A DNA stretch of 64,000 nucleotides, from contig JALMGJ010000020.1 in assembly GCA_023362775.1 (NCBI GenBank), positions 7,133,501 to 7,197,500 of the forward strand, read 5' to 3'. Positions within the stretch are counted from its first letter, which is position 1. The number at the start of each line of letters is the position of its first letter. This document shows, in pieces, positions 33,240 to 44,908 of this stretch. A model generated the notes under the pieces. The model did not search any database. It was not told the DNA's origin and saw only the letters and a program-made list of their open reading frames with translations. Position numbers and translations under genes: made by a program. This DNA is from Charina bottae. Its lineage: Eukaryota > Chordata > Lepidosauria > Squamata > Charinaidae.

Positions 33240-35606
33240 GAGAAGAAACCCGGATACTCGGACTCTGTGCTGGCTTTAATATCTTGTGCCGGAAAGGAGT
33301 ATCAACACATAGGACTGGTGGTCTTTTTATAACATAGAGGCCTTGGTGGACCATCTATCGCCCATCCAAGCAAGTGGCAGTGGGTTGGGTCCCTTGGTGT
33401 GTGGGGTACCCCCCCTGTAGGTGAGAGACATGGGGTGGGGGCCAGGAGTGTTTGATTGGGTGTAAGAGTACCCCCTGAGCAGAAGACAGGGGAGTAGGAA
33501 TGACTGAGGTGCTCCTCCTCTACCAGTGAGAGAAGTTGAGGGGTGAGCAGAGTAAAAGTGGAAGCACAGTGTGGGTGAGGGGGGTGGTCGGGAACCCAAC
33601 AGTGCCGAGAGCAGGAGCTGGTACACTGGGGGGCCCACCACTGCCCAGGGTTGAATGCGTTTGAGAGGATGATTGTGCGGTGCAAGGGACCTGTGTCTAA
33701 ACCCAGGACTTCTAGAGGTTCGGGAGTGGAGGCTACCGACCTAGGAAACTCTGGGGGCTGCAGGGCGGGCCATCCGATCGAAGTGGCAACAGGTCGGGGA
33801 TGTCATGATGGGAACTGGAGGGCAGGCCATCTTCGGGGAAGACGCCCCTGGTGTTTGGTACCAGTGGCGTGTTCCGGCCCTCCAAGTTCTGGATTGTGAA
33901 GGACACCACATGTCATTTAGATCCATGTCCCTCCTGGCTAGTAAAATCAGCCTGGGAGGTGACCTGTGGTTGGGTCCAGGCGATGATTAATACATTGCTT
34001 GGGGAGGGGGTGTTCCAGGTGGCTGGTGCACCCCCTCCTCAAGAAATCATCCCTGGACCCTACTATTCTGGAAAACTTTCATCCTGTCTCCCACCTCCCC
34101 TTTCTGGGGAAGGTGGTTGAGAAAGTGGTGGCGTTACAACTCCAGAGGATTCTGGAGGAAACGGATTATCTAGACCCCTTTCAGTCAGGTTTCAGGCCGG
34201 GATATGGGATGGAGACTGCATTGGTTGCACTTATGGATGCTCTCTGGCGAGGGCGGGATGGAGGGAGTGCATCCATCCTTGCTCTCTTAGATCTCTCAGT
34301 GGCTTTCGATACCATCGACCATGGTATCCTTTTGGGATGGCTCAGGGAGTTCAGGGTGGGCAGTGTAGTCTTGCACTGGTTCACCTCCTTCCTCCAGGGC
34401 CATTCCCAATCAGTGGTGATAGGAGAGGAGAGATCTGACCCACAACCCTTCTTGTGTGGGGTTCCTCAGGGTTCAGTGCTCTCTCCTTTCCTATTTAACA
34501 TCTATATGAAGCCACTGGGTGAGATCATCCATCACCACGGGATGAAGTACCATCTATATGCTGATGATACTCAGCTGTATATTTCCATCCCGGGTGAAGT
34601 AAGTGATGCGGTCGCCACCCTATCTCAGTGCCTGGGGGCTGTGGGGGCCTGGATGGAGAACAACAGGCTTTGGCTGAAACCTAGTAAGACGAAGTGGCTG
34701 TGGATTGATGGCCGCTCGGGATCTAGGAAGTTGTCATCTTTGGTTGGATGGGGTGGCACTGCCCCATTCGGAGCCAGTGTGGAATTTGGGGGTTCTCCTG
34801 GACTCACGACTCCTGCTTGAAGAGCAGGTGGCAGTCGTAGCCAGGAGGGCCTTTGCGCAACTTCGGGTTGTGCACCAGTTACACCCATTCCTGGACCGAA
34901 ATGCCCTCCGAACAGTCACTCACACCCTTGTCATCTCCCATATAGACTATTGTAATGCGCTCTACATGGGGCTACCCTTGAGGAGTATCTGGAAGCTTTA
35001 ACTGGTCCAGAATGCGGCCGCACGGACAGTTATTGGGGTCAGGAGATCGGCACATGTGACACCTCTGCTGCGCGAGCTGCATTGGGTACCAGTTTGCTTC
35101 CGGGTCCAATTGAAGGTGTTGGTCATCACCTTTAAAGCCCTACATGGCATAGGGCCAGGTTACCTGAGGGACTGTCTCATCCCCAGAACATCGACCCATC
35201 CCACCCGATCAGTCAGAGAGGGCTTGCTGCGGACCCCATCGTCTAAAGAGTTCCATCTAGCAGGGTCCAGGAGGCAGGCCTTCTCTGCAGTAGCGCCCGC
35301 CCTTTGGAACATCTTACCTCCATAGCTGAGGTGGGTTTCCTCGCTCCCGACCTTCCAAAAAGACTTAAAGACCTGGTTCTGCCGGCTTGCCTGGGGGGGA
35401 AATGCCAACAGTTCCTCTTGGGGATGGCTGGTCCCATGAAGCCCCCTAGTATTACCATCTTTAACATCTTTTACGCTTGGATTTTATATTATTTATTAAT
35501 ATTGTAAATTTCTACTTATGTTTTTAACTATGTTTTATTGTGAACCGCCCAGGGTCCCCCGACGGGGGAGATGGGCAGTAATACAAATTTAAATAAATAA
35601 ATAAAT
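33240..35606 (+). mobile_element. L2-clade LINE, internally deleted
   Basis: Same family as the minus-strand copy at 28742-33205. The 5' part (33310-33885) matches that copy's 5' UTR. Near 33886 it jumps to the region just upstream of the RT, so about 1.3 kb including the whole endonuclease is missing. It ends with the conserved tail (gaaccgcccagggtcccccg, gggagatgggcagtaata) and AAATA repeats. Confidence 0.9.
33860..35330 (+). pseudogene. L2 reverse transcriptase without endonuclease
   Basis: The RT palm is readable in the 33999-34820 frame: FQSGFRPGYGMETAL, LLDLSVAFDTIDH, GVPQGSVLSPFLFNIY and YADDTQLYIS. Frameshifts near 34000 and 34740 move the N-terminal part and the thumb (34705-35001, then 35056-35325) into other frames. 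It is not expected to make a working protein. Confidence 0.88.
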
Positions 35607-36812
35607 AGCCTATTAGTTTCCCCTTGCTTGTAATCTTCAAAAGGTCTTAATGGAAATGTAATGATCCTCATTAGGGAAGAGGTTGGGAACTATGTTTTAT
35701 TTTTCCCATGCTACACTCTTCCTGCAGCTACTCATTATTGTACAGTATTTGTCATCTTTCAATTGCCCTTGGAGCATTGAGTGAGACAGCCAACGCTTCC
35801 CTCAGGAATGACGCTAGAAACATTTTGTTGTCAGATTGACTACCACAGTCCCTTCTTTTCTTTCATGTAGGGACAAATAATTCTGTCAAGAGCAACTGGA
35901 ACAATACCAGCTTCAACTTGAAAGTTCTATGAAGACATCTGAAGAACCTGGGGGCTTAGGCAATGTTTTCATCAATAAATATTTGTGCACTACAGGACTA
36001 AATAAAAGAGTAACTATACATTGTTTTATGAAAATCATGGCTTTCATTGTCTCCATACTAATGTTCAGAATATGGGAAATAAATAAGATGAGCTTGATTT
36101 CCTAGTATAGGAAAGGAAATATTACACTGTAGTTGCAACTGAGTTCTGATACGAATATAGTATTTGGAATTCTTGATATTATCGGAAACAGATGCCGAGA
36201 ATTGCCAAACACCTATCTTGGACCAAAACAGATTTCAATAAACTCAGAGCAATGATGAACAGAATTCCAGAGCAGGAAAAGAGAACACAGGACATTGCCT
36301 TCCCTGTTTAACTTTTGTGCATTTCTACCTTAGCTACTTGGTAAGAGGAGGCAGAAAGAAACCTTAGTGTGTGGAGAAAGGAGATTAAGGCTACCATCCA
36401 TCACAAGGAAATGAAGGACTGGAGAGGTACGTACAGTATGTACATGTAAATATGAATCTGTGTTTTTGCCTGCATACGTGCTTACATGTGTACAGGCATA
36501 TGCTGCAATCTCACATCAATTGCCCATGATGGAATGAGGTTCTCCAAGGCAAAAAAGGTGCCGGCCACTACATGGTGAGGAAAACACACCGAAGTATGAA
36601 TTTGGACACAGTCTGAACTTACAGGGCCACTGTGTAGCTTTGGGGGATCTGTAATAGAGTTCGTGGTTGAGCTGCCTGCTGTTCTTCACTATGCTAATTA
36701 CAAATAAACCATCTAAAGGCATCGTATGTTTCCAGTAGCATTGCCCATGGCAACAGTTTTAACGCTTAGCAGAAAGGGGAGCATTTCACTGTAAAAATGT
36801 TTCCCGGGGAAG
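35607..36812. other. No gene recognised
   Basis: Unassigned sequence with no long open frame and no clear element. Confidence 0.45.
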
Positions 36813-36816
36813 CTAG

Positions 36817-37487
36817 TGTGAGAAATGGATCATAGAAATGACCACTCCCGATCTCTCTGAGTCAAAGTATAAAAGCAAAGATTTATTTCGCGTTTGCAAA
36901 GGCGGGTGGATCCAATTGCTGCAGGCAAAAAGGACCACATTTCATTACAGATCTCAGCATCTTATATGCCCTAATTTCGCGGCCAAAGGTGACCCTCATC
37001 TGTCCCCATTGGCTGAGGTACCAGGATGTTACACTCTTGTTTCCGATTTGCCTATAATTAACACATTTTAGCTGTTGATTACATTAAAACATCCTATGCA
37101 TTTTTCAATCTATGGGGGGCTTTGCGGAAGCCTTATCAGGTTGTGTGTTAAACAATGGGATTTCCTCATAAGTCATGGTTTGACCTCGCAGTTTGTTCTG
37201 ACTCTGATACGTGTTTGTGTACACATTTCCTTATTTCCTTGGGATGATAAGACCTATCTCTGTCCCCGTCTCCCCTTGTCTTTTGTGTAATTTATTATCG
37301 TAGTCACTGTTATCCTAAAACATTTAATGGATTCTGATCATCTTGCTTGAACTTAAGCTGTCATGTCAGTTTCCAGCCACTCAATCACCAAGAGTTGGTT
37401 TAAATGTAATATATATAAAAAATTGCAATGGCCATTACCAGTACAAATTATTTTGTTAAAAATTAACTGATTTGTACATCCCTCACA
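36817..37487 (-). mobile_element. Solo LTR, 671 bp
   Basis: Ends are the perfect 6-bp inverted repeat TGTGAG / CTCACA. It is flanked by a 4-bp duplication CTAG (36813-36816 and 37488-37491). A reversed AATAAA near 36878 implies minus orientation. A 4-bp duplication is characteristic of gammaretrovirus-like (ERV1) integration, unlike the 5-bp sites of the other LTRs here. Confidence 0.83.
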
Positions 37488-37724
37488 CTAGGAGAATCAA
37501 TGTACTTGGACTGAAATGCATGAGCTGAGACTGAGTCACTGCATGCTGCTCTTCCACTGTGATGAGCCAGATGACAATCTCTGAATGCACAATTGTAGGC
37601 TTTGCTTTGATGAATATGAATCAAGGTCCTTAAAGTGCAGGTGAATATGCCAAGTCACTACTTTATATGTGCATGACTATAACTAATATTCTGCTGGGTG
37701 GTTAGTTAAAGAAGCCTTCCTCAA

Positions 37725-37850
37725 CCTGGCTACCTCCAGAAATGCTGAGATTACAGCCCTCAGAATTTCCTGGCAGTGTGAACAACAGAAGTTCTGGGTA
37801 TTGTAATCTTTCTTACCACATTTGGAGAGCACTCAGTTTTGAATCCATAC
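37725..37850. mobile_element. Decayed MITE (hAT-like), tentative
   Basis: The left half cttcctcaacctggctacctccagaaatg and right part ccacatttggagagc resemble inverted halves of a common reptile MITE (cctccagatg...catctggagg). No clean duplication was found. Confidence 0.35.
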
Positions 37851-38115
37851 ATGCAGTGTTTTGTTAACCCTGATGTAATAATTTCATTTCCAATAATGGA
37901 AAAAAGGTTAGACCTTAAGAGGCACATACTATACCTAAATGCTTATGTACAATGCCAGGGCTAAGTTAGAATCACAAACATGGGAACTAGAGAAGATAAA
38001 AGACAGCAACAGAGATAGATAAACACACACACAGCAGATTCAAACATTGCACTAAACCATACTTCATTTCAACAGGATTTATTTGTGTGTGTTGTGTGTG
38101 TGTGTGTATGTATAC

Positions 38116-38404
38116 TAGGGCTTTCCAAAGTGGCGCTGCTGGCGACACACCGGCGGCGGTGGCAGTGCGGCGGTGGCGCACGCGCGTGCACGTTGGCGGC
38201 GCGGAGGGGGCATGCGGTGGTGTGCGCATGCACGGTGGTGGCGCGGGGGTGTGTGCGGCGGTGTGCGTGTGCATGGTGGCGGCGGCAGCGGCTGCCGCTG
38301 CCGCCATGCACGCACGCGCCGCCGCTTCCGGGTGGTGTGGCGACACACCACACTGTGTGTGGCGACACACTTTTGTGTCGCGACACACAGTTTGGAAAGC
38401 TCTG
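38116..38404. mobile_element. hAT MITE, CAGRGCTTTCC family
   Basis: Left end TAGGGCTTTCCAAAG, right end gcgacacacagtttggaaagctctg. Flanks atgtatac (38108-38115) and gtgtatac (38405-38412) form an 8-bp duplication with one mismatch. The interior is a degenerate GGCGGTG-type repeat. Several 60-145 codon frames on both strands are artefacts of this. Confidence 0.85.
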
Positions 38405-39009
38405 GTGTATACACTCTATACAAGTGTTAGCATCATGCTTGTAGGTATCAACATGTTCCCAGACACTATCATGTCCCCCCCAGTGGCCTTGAGGTCCCTC
38501 CCCCACTTAAGTGTGTAATATTAAAGTTCTACTGAGAAAACATTTGGCAGGGAAGTAGGAGAAGGACTGTTTTGCCCTCTAGTAAATGTGTGTTGACTAG
38601 CCAGACCCCTCAGAGTAACTACATCCACAATACATCCCATGGCAATCTTTTTCTGAGTATGTCTGCCACATGCTCTCAAAATTCAAAATGTGTCTCTGGT
38701 CCAAAGAGGTTGCCCACAGTTGTGTATATGAGATAGGCAGCTATACAGATTGATAAATAAATAAATAAATATCTGCTCTTAGTTGTAAACAAATATAGGG
38801 CTTGCAAACCACAATATCTGGGTTTATACAACGGGCTAAACCAAAATCAGATGTATGATGTGTGAATCCAGCCTCTGCATTCTGGAGACTAAAATTTAAT
38901 GAAAAATATAATCCATTATATCAGAGCTTTCCAAACTGTGCGTCGGGACACGTTAGTGTGTCGGCTGCAGTGTCTGGGTGTGTCGCGGCTGCTGCTGCCT
39001 CTGAGCCCT

Positions 39010-39205
39010 GCCATGATTCCGCGCAGGTCCTAGTGCCTGCCTTGTGCCTTGCTGCCTCCAAACCTGCTGTGATTCCGCGCAGGTCCTAGTGCCTGCCTTG
39101 TGCCTTGCTGCCTCCAAACCTGCTGTGATTCCGTGCAGGTCCTCGTGCCTGCCTTGTGCCTTGCTGCCTGCAAACCTGCTGTGATTCCGCGCAGGTCCTC
39201 GTGCC
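39010..39205 (+). repeat. 56-bp minisatellite inside the MITE
   Basis: Units with gattccgcgcaggtcct recur at about 39021, 39077, 39133 and 39189. One more unit follows the nested LTR (39837-39905), then a 32-bp duplication ending at about 39965. Confidence 0.88.
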
Positions 39206-39836
39206 TGTTGGGTGATGGTGGCTATTGGGGTTCCAGGCGTGAAGTAATCCAAACAACAACGTGTTTTAAGGCTAACAATATATTTATTGATAGCATAAGG
39301 CAATAATGGATGTATAGTGCATTATTGCAAAAAGGAAAAACAAAGCATACGCAGAGTTCCATCACTAGAAGTGAGGAAAGAAAAAATCATGGTCTGTGCA
39401 AAGACCATGCATAGTTACAGTTCAGATACAAGTACATGTAGAGAGCAGTCTACATAGAGAAAGCATAGGAAAAACATAAGTGAGATGAATACCCATGGTT
39501 CATAGCTGAATTATACCCATGGTACACAATTCTGATTGGTTAATATGGGCTAGGCAACGCTTCAGCTTAACATTGTTGTACTTACTATAAACCGCCATGG
39601 GATGGCGGTGTTACATATTGGCTTTCCCTCGAGACTCTATTCTCATGGGAACAGGACTGATAACGTTTTTGTTTTGGCTAGGAGAACAGCAACACCTGTT
39701 GTTTACGAGCTACTTTGTTTTGGGACAGTGCTTGCAACAGAGGGACTTGGAAATTTCCACTAGTGGCTAGATTCATAGTGAAGAGATACCATTCGCTTGA
39801 TTCTACATAGAATACCTTTACCAAATACTCTAACAG
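39206..39836 (-). mobile_element. Solo LTR, 631 bp, nested in a hAT MITE
   Basis: Begins TGTTGGGTGATGG, ends ACTCTAACA and is flanked by a perfect 5-bp duplication GTGCC (39201-39205 and 39837-39841). A reversed AATAAA near 39281 indicates minus orientation. The segment 39430-39569 is repeated almost identically at 46869-47009. Confidence 0.9.
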
Positions 39837-40047
39837 TGCCTGCCTTGTGCCTTGCTGCCTGCAAACCTGCTGTGTTTCCGCGCAGGTCCTAGTGCCTGCC
39901 TTGTGCCCTGCTGTAAGAGTGTGTCGCGAAATGATGCCCTGCTGTAAGAGTGTGTCGCGAAATGATGCATGTCTAAAAAGTGTGTCACCAACATGAAAAG
40001 TTTGGAAAGCTCTGCATTATATGTATAAGGCTCCTGAAAAAAGATTG

Positions 40048-40290
40048 CCTTTATTTATTTATATACCTTCAAGTCAGTTTTTGACTCCTGGTGACTGCCT
40101 GGATAAGCCCCTGCAGTTTTCTTGGCAAGGTTTTTTGGAAGTGGTTTGCCATTGCCTCCTTCCTAGGGCTGAGAGAGAGTGACTGGCCCAAGGTCACCCA
40201 GCTGGCTTTGTGCCTAAGACCGAACTAGAACTCACGGTGTCCCAGTTTCTAGCCTGATGCCTTAACCACTACACCAAACAGGCTCTCTGC
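40048..40290 (-). mobile_element. tRNA-derived SINE, same family as 20102
   Basis: The reverse strand reads the head (gagagcctgtttggtgtagtggttaagg), the body (ccagctgggtgaccttgggccagtca) and a tail ending in AAATA repeats. The 3' half contains an L2-related block absent from the expanded copy. Its size is normal at about 243 bp. Confidence 0.85.
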
Positions 40291-40295
40291 CTTTA

Positions 40296-41650
40296 TTTAG
40301 GCTTTATTAACAATTCCTTGGATCTTGTGGGACCTCAGACCTCTTATGAGCTAAGAGTATCCTGTTTTGACTTAATTTTGTTTGACTGAAATGCACTTCT
40401 AAAGTATTTTCAACTTATCTAGCTGCATTGTAATGTTCAAGGTGACTATTTCGCAATAACATTTGTCATCAAATGAATAAACGATAATGAGATCATAAAT
40501 TATTGTCAGATGGCTATAGGGAAGTTTGTATAGTCACAAAACTATAGTCAGAAGACTATAGGGAAGTTACATTGTCACAGAACTATAGGGAAGTATTAAA
40601 GAGTTTTCCCTGTATGTTGATCCATGCTATTGGGATCCCTGCCTTTGAGTGAAATCATAGAAAGAGGCCACCGGAGAGTGGTGATGGTACTGCTTTTACA
40701 AGATGTACTTCTATCAGCTGAACATAAGGGTTTGCAGCATTAATGAACCAATAGATTTCTGTCCCTAGAGAACCCCACAGCGTCACTGCAATTACAAAGG
40801 CGGGTCTCAGTCTGCTTCCTCAGTTCCAGCTTGGACTGACATGAAAGAAATGCCCCATCTTCTGCCTTAGTCCAATAAACATAAATTAGCATTTGTTTTT
40901 CTTTGAGCAGCCCTTTTCTGTACTCAAAGGATCACAATGGTACACAGCCAGTGACACAGTGTTATCAGTGTGGAGAGCTCAGGGCTCATTTTTTCCCTCT
41001 TCTGGGCTGTGGGTATTCTTTTAAAATAAAATAAGTGTATTAGGCCTTGCAGAGGCTAAACTCACACATTTCTCCCCAGAAGTGCCTGAAGGAGGTAACA
41101 AGGTATTATCACAGGTAATCTAGATGTTCAGTGGCTGAGAGATCATTACCAGCTCTTTTTTCCCTGACCAAAAGAATGCTGGACTGATTTCTCAGGATTG
41201 TCTATTTTGGTTGCCAAGAAACATAACTCATTGGTCTGACCTACACAATGCTGTATAATGAGGTCGTTGGTTTAAGAAGTGGTAGAATAGATGATATCAT
41301 TTCAGCCTACAGGAATACAATCATATTTTGAATGTATACCTGTGGAAAAACCAATAGAACGGGGGGGGGGGGGGAACCAAACCAAGGGGAAATTTTGGCC
41401 AGTTGGAGAAACCTTGCCACCTTCATGGGTTTCCCACCTCTGAACTAGAGTATGTGTCTGTGTGTCAAAAGATGTTTTGTTAAAAGGTAGGTAGAGTATG
41501 TGTTTTGCACTGTGTGCTAAAATCCACAGTACCTTTCCTGTACAGTATGTGAAGGCACAAGACCTGAAACATTTCAGTGGAGATGGCAACTTAAACATCA
41601 GGACTATGAGTGAATGGATGAATAGGTTATGTCTATGGACAATATGGACA
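40296..41650. other. No gene recognised
   Basis: Unassigned. A direct repeat of about 35 bp (gtcacaaaactatagtcagaagactatagggaagtt-like units) lies at 40500-40600 and a G-run of 15 near 41360. Confidence 0.45.
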
Positions 41651-41652
41651 AA

Positions 41653-41989
41653 GGGACATGGTGGCTCAGCGGGTAAGGCGCCAGGCTTGTCGATCGGAAG
41701 ATCGCAAGTTCGGAGGTTCGAATCCCTAGCCCCGCATGACGGAGTGAGCTCCCGCACTCGCCCCAGCTCTTGCCAAACTAGCAATTCGAAAGCATGCAAA
41801 TGCAAGTAGATAAATAGGTACCACTTCGGTGGGATGGTAACAGCGTTCCGCGCATGTCATGCCAGCCACATGACCACGGAAGTGTCTTTGGACAATGCTG
41901 GCTCTTCGGCTAACAAACGGAGATGAGCACCGGCCCCTAGAGTCGGACACGACTGTACAAATGTGCGGGGGGAACCTTTACCTTTACTT
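41653..41989 (+). mobile_element. Sauria SINE, full length
   Basis: The tRNA head has an A-box region (tggctcagcgggtaag) and a B-box (ggttcgaatcc, near 41715). The body and the tail gcggggggaacctttaccttt are complete. The BovB-like tail explains mobilisation by BovB. Frames across it on both strands are spurious. Confidence 0.93.
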
Positions 41990-42955
41990 TTTATGGGACT
42001 GTTCAGGCACTATATATGACACCTGGCAGTTTTGACCTCAGGTGTAGTCTTTTGCACGTATACATTTGTGTATACGTGCCTGTCTATGTTGGAGCAGCAG
42101 AATAACCTGCTACTGTATGTCCTTTCCAATAGATCAGATTGTTCTCAAAGAAGATGTGAAAACACTTCAAATCCACATTGTGAAATGGTGAACATAAAAC
42201 ATTTGTGTTGTGTAGATTTCCTCATAAAAATGTATGTATTGTATTACGGTGTGATTGCAAAGGATGGTAAATAGGTAGATATTTCACACTGCTGCCTATT
42301 GGGGTGTTTCTGTTTGAAGACTTAGACTTGCAATGCATTGTAAATCACATCATTTCACTCAGCCTCCCTACTGTTAAAATGAATTCAGAATTTAGCTTGA
42401 ATATAACAATTCCATTTAGACATTGAGAACGCAGACAGAGTTATGTTGGGACTGGGACAAAGGGGGACCATTTGGGGTTCACATTCAACAAATCTCCCGC
42501 AAATATATAGGATAGACAGAAAAAACAGTTGTGGCGGCAGAAGAACAATGGAGATTTTCAAGGGTTTTCTTTTCTAGTTTTTATGACTCAGGACAACTAC
42601 TGGGAATTCTGAACTGCTCTGTAGTTTTTGGGAAGATCAGTAATTGTTTGTATCTTTGATTTATATGGTCCTCTATTCCTGAAGTTTCTGAGTAGCTTAC
42701 AAATAACAACTTAATGTTTAAAAAATCAGTAACATAAAAAAATAAAGTGCTGATGTATCACCATTTGGGCAGCAGAAGCTTCAGACATACCCAAATGTTT
42801 TTCATGGTTCTTTGAAGATATAGTAAGTAGGAATATCTGGGAGTAGGTTATAATTAGGAAAAATATAAATATAACATGTAATGTGAATTAGGAAAAAAAT
42901 TAACTATTACCAATGAAGATTAACCTTTTGGTTAGTCATTGCAAGGCAACAGTTG
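41990..42955. other. No gene recognised
   Basis: AT-rich unassigned sequence. Confidence 0.45.
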
Positions 42956-42959
42956 CCCT

Positions 42960-43117
42960 GCATACAGCAACGTGTATAATTTTAAGATGATTATTTATTG
43001 TTAAGGTTGTTCGTAGTCTGGGTTGTCACATTTTATTTCATGTTTTAACTGTTTCAATTGTATATTTCGATATTGTAAGCCACCCAGTGTCTATTGGTGG
43101 CCATAATAATAATAATA
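42960..43117 (+). mobile_element. L2 LINE 3' UTR remnant
   Basis: Ends in gtaagccacccagtgtctattggtggcc followed by an AATA/ATA tail, the L2 3' end in diverged form. Confidence 0.6.
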
Positions 43118-43423
43118 GGTTTTCAGAATCAGGTATAGGGACAATCATGATTGCTAACATTACTATAGAGACAATGAATAGAGCCTCTATTTTTCGATGG
43201 AACGAAATAGAGTCTTCACGTGTGATATTTGCTGAAGTTTAGCTGCCAAGACAGGACAAAATCAGGTAAAAGCAAGGGGAGAAACAGACAGACAGACATG
43301 AACAACAGGCAAGAAAAAAAGGACAAAGGACTTAATAACAACAATGAATATTATCAACATATGAAAATGTTGCCTCTGGAAATAATGCTATGGGTAATTA
43401 ATATGGACACTCCCAAAAGAAGT

Positions 43424-44014
43424 AAAAAGGTAAAGGTTCCCCCCGCACATTTGTGCAGTCGTTGTCCTGACTTCGAGTGAAGGAAAAACATGCTGAGGCT
43501 GGGAGTTGAAGCTCTAATGTTTATTGTCCTACTCTCCTTGACAGAATCCAGCTAAACTAACATGAACTGGTAATGCTCAGAGAAAGAGTCCAAGAAATCA
43601 GGGCGGGGCCTTCTTTAGCCTCTTGGGAGGAAAGCAAAGTGATACAGTACTACGCATGCATTTCTCCCCCTGGAGGGAGCCCCCTCCTTCTCTGCCAGTT
43701 ATCTCCCTAACAGTCGTGTCCGACTCTAGGGGCCGGTGCTCATCTCCGTTTGTTAGCCGAAGAGCCAGCATTGTCCAAAGAAACTTCCGTGGTCATGTGG
43801 CTGGCATGACGCATGCGGAACGCTGTTACCATCCCACAGAAGTGGTACTTGTTTATCTACTTGCATTTGCATGCTTTCGAATTGCTAGGTTGGCAAGAGC
43901 TGGGGCTAGTGCGGGAGCTCACTCCGTCATGTGGGACTAGGGATTCGAACCTCCGAACTTGCGATCTTCCGATCGACAAGCCTGGCGTCTTACCCGCTGA
44001 GCCACCATGCCCCT
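43424..44014 (-). mobile_element. Sauria SINE interrupted by a solo LTR
   Basis: A complete SINE in reverse orientation, flanked by a 13-bp duplication (tcccaaaagaagt at 43411-43423 and tcccaaaaggagt at 44015-44027). It is split at the tail-proximal gtcgt by the LTR at 43463-43712. Confidence 0.93.
43463..43712 (-). mobile_element. Solo LTR, 250 bp, nested in a Sauria SINE
   Basis: Reverse-strand copy of the LTR family at 3312-3559: starts TGTCCTGAC, ends CCCTAACA, with a perfect 5-bp duplication GTCGT (43458-43462 and 43713-43717). It is younger than its host SINE. Confidence 0.92.
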
Positions 44015-44027
44015 TCCCAAAAGGAGT

Positions 44028-44560
44028 GGCCTTTGGTTAATCCTTTTATAACAACAGAATAGAAATAACAAATAAGACACCAGGTGACCCTTCCTCTATA
44101 CTGCACCATAAAAGAAACAATTTGGTGGGCAGGGATAATGTATCCAACACTGTGGAAACTGTGTATATTTCCAGAAGAATGTCCAGACCTACAGAGAGAT
44201 GAATCTCCAAGACCTATACATATTGTTTGAAGAACTTTCAAAATGACTCAGAAAGATTCCAGTCTCACTGTTATTTTAGTTCGTTGGAGAAGCTGAAAAT
44301 GGGATGGCTCTGTACAACCAGGGAAAACAAAACTCAGAGGAAGAAGCCCATGTCATGAAGAAATAGACTTCATTGCAGTAGCTTTGACATAAATTGCAGT
44401 GCACCTCTAAATGATACAGCAACATCTGTAGCTGCTTGGCCAATTTATCTGCTTCCTCCCACAGGTGTTTTTTTTAAAAACAGTTTTCTCCTCTCATTCT
44501 TCAGATATGATCATTAATAACAGTTCTGCTATCAGTGCATTGTTGACAGTTTGCTGTGAA
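44028..44560. other. No gene recognised
   Basis: Unassigned sequence between two Sauria SINEs. Confidence 0.4.
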
Positions 44561-44570
44561 ATGTAAGTTA

Positions 44571-44897
44571 AAGGTTCCCCCCGCACATTTGTGCAGTCGT
44601 GTCTGACTCTGGGGGCCGGTGCTCATCTCCGTTTGTTAGCCAAAGAGCCAGCGTTGTCCGAAGACACTTCCGTGGTCATGTGGCTGGCATGACGCGCACG
44701 GAACGCTGTTACCATCCCACCGAAGTGGTACCTATTCCTCTACTTGCATTTGCATGCTTTCGAATTGCTAGGTTGGCAAGAGCTGGGGCGAGTGCGGGAG
44801 CTCACTCTGCACGCAGGGCTAGGGATTCGAACCTCCGAACTTGCGATCTTCTGATCAACAAGCCTGGAGTCTTACCTGCTGAGCCACCACGCCCCTT
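44571..44897 (-). mobile_element. Sauria SINE, full length
   Basis: Tail at the left (aaaggttccccccgc), tRNA head at the right (gagccaccacgcccc). The target duplication atgtaagttaa lies at 44561 and 44898, and a further copy of that motif follows at 44912. Confidence 0.92.
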
Positions 44898-44908
44898 ATG
44901 TAAGTTAA

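Larger units (their letters stand above)
38922..40014. mobile_element. hAT MITE, CAGRGCTTTCC family, with nested LTR
   Basis: Left end CAGAGCTTTCCAAAC (end B), right end reversed end A (gtgtcaccaacatgaaaagtttggaaag). It has a perfect 8-bp duplication cattatat (38914-38921 and 40015-40022). The interior is a 56-bp minisatellite interrupted by a solo LTR (39206-39836). Without the LTR the MITE is about 460 bp. Confidence 0.9.

Noticed and set aside
41302..41805. 167-codon minus-strand frame
   Set aside because: Its first third is antisense Sauria SINE and the rest lacks any domain or exon signal.
41653..41989. tRNA gene (A and B boxes, cloverleaf-like head)
   Set aside because: The same sequence recurs as full SINE copies with body, tail and duplications; it is the tRNA-derived head of Sauria SINE.
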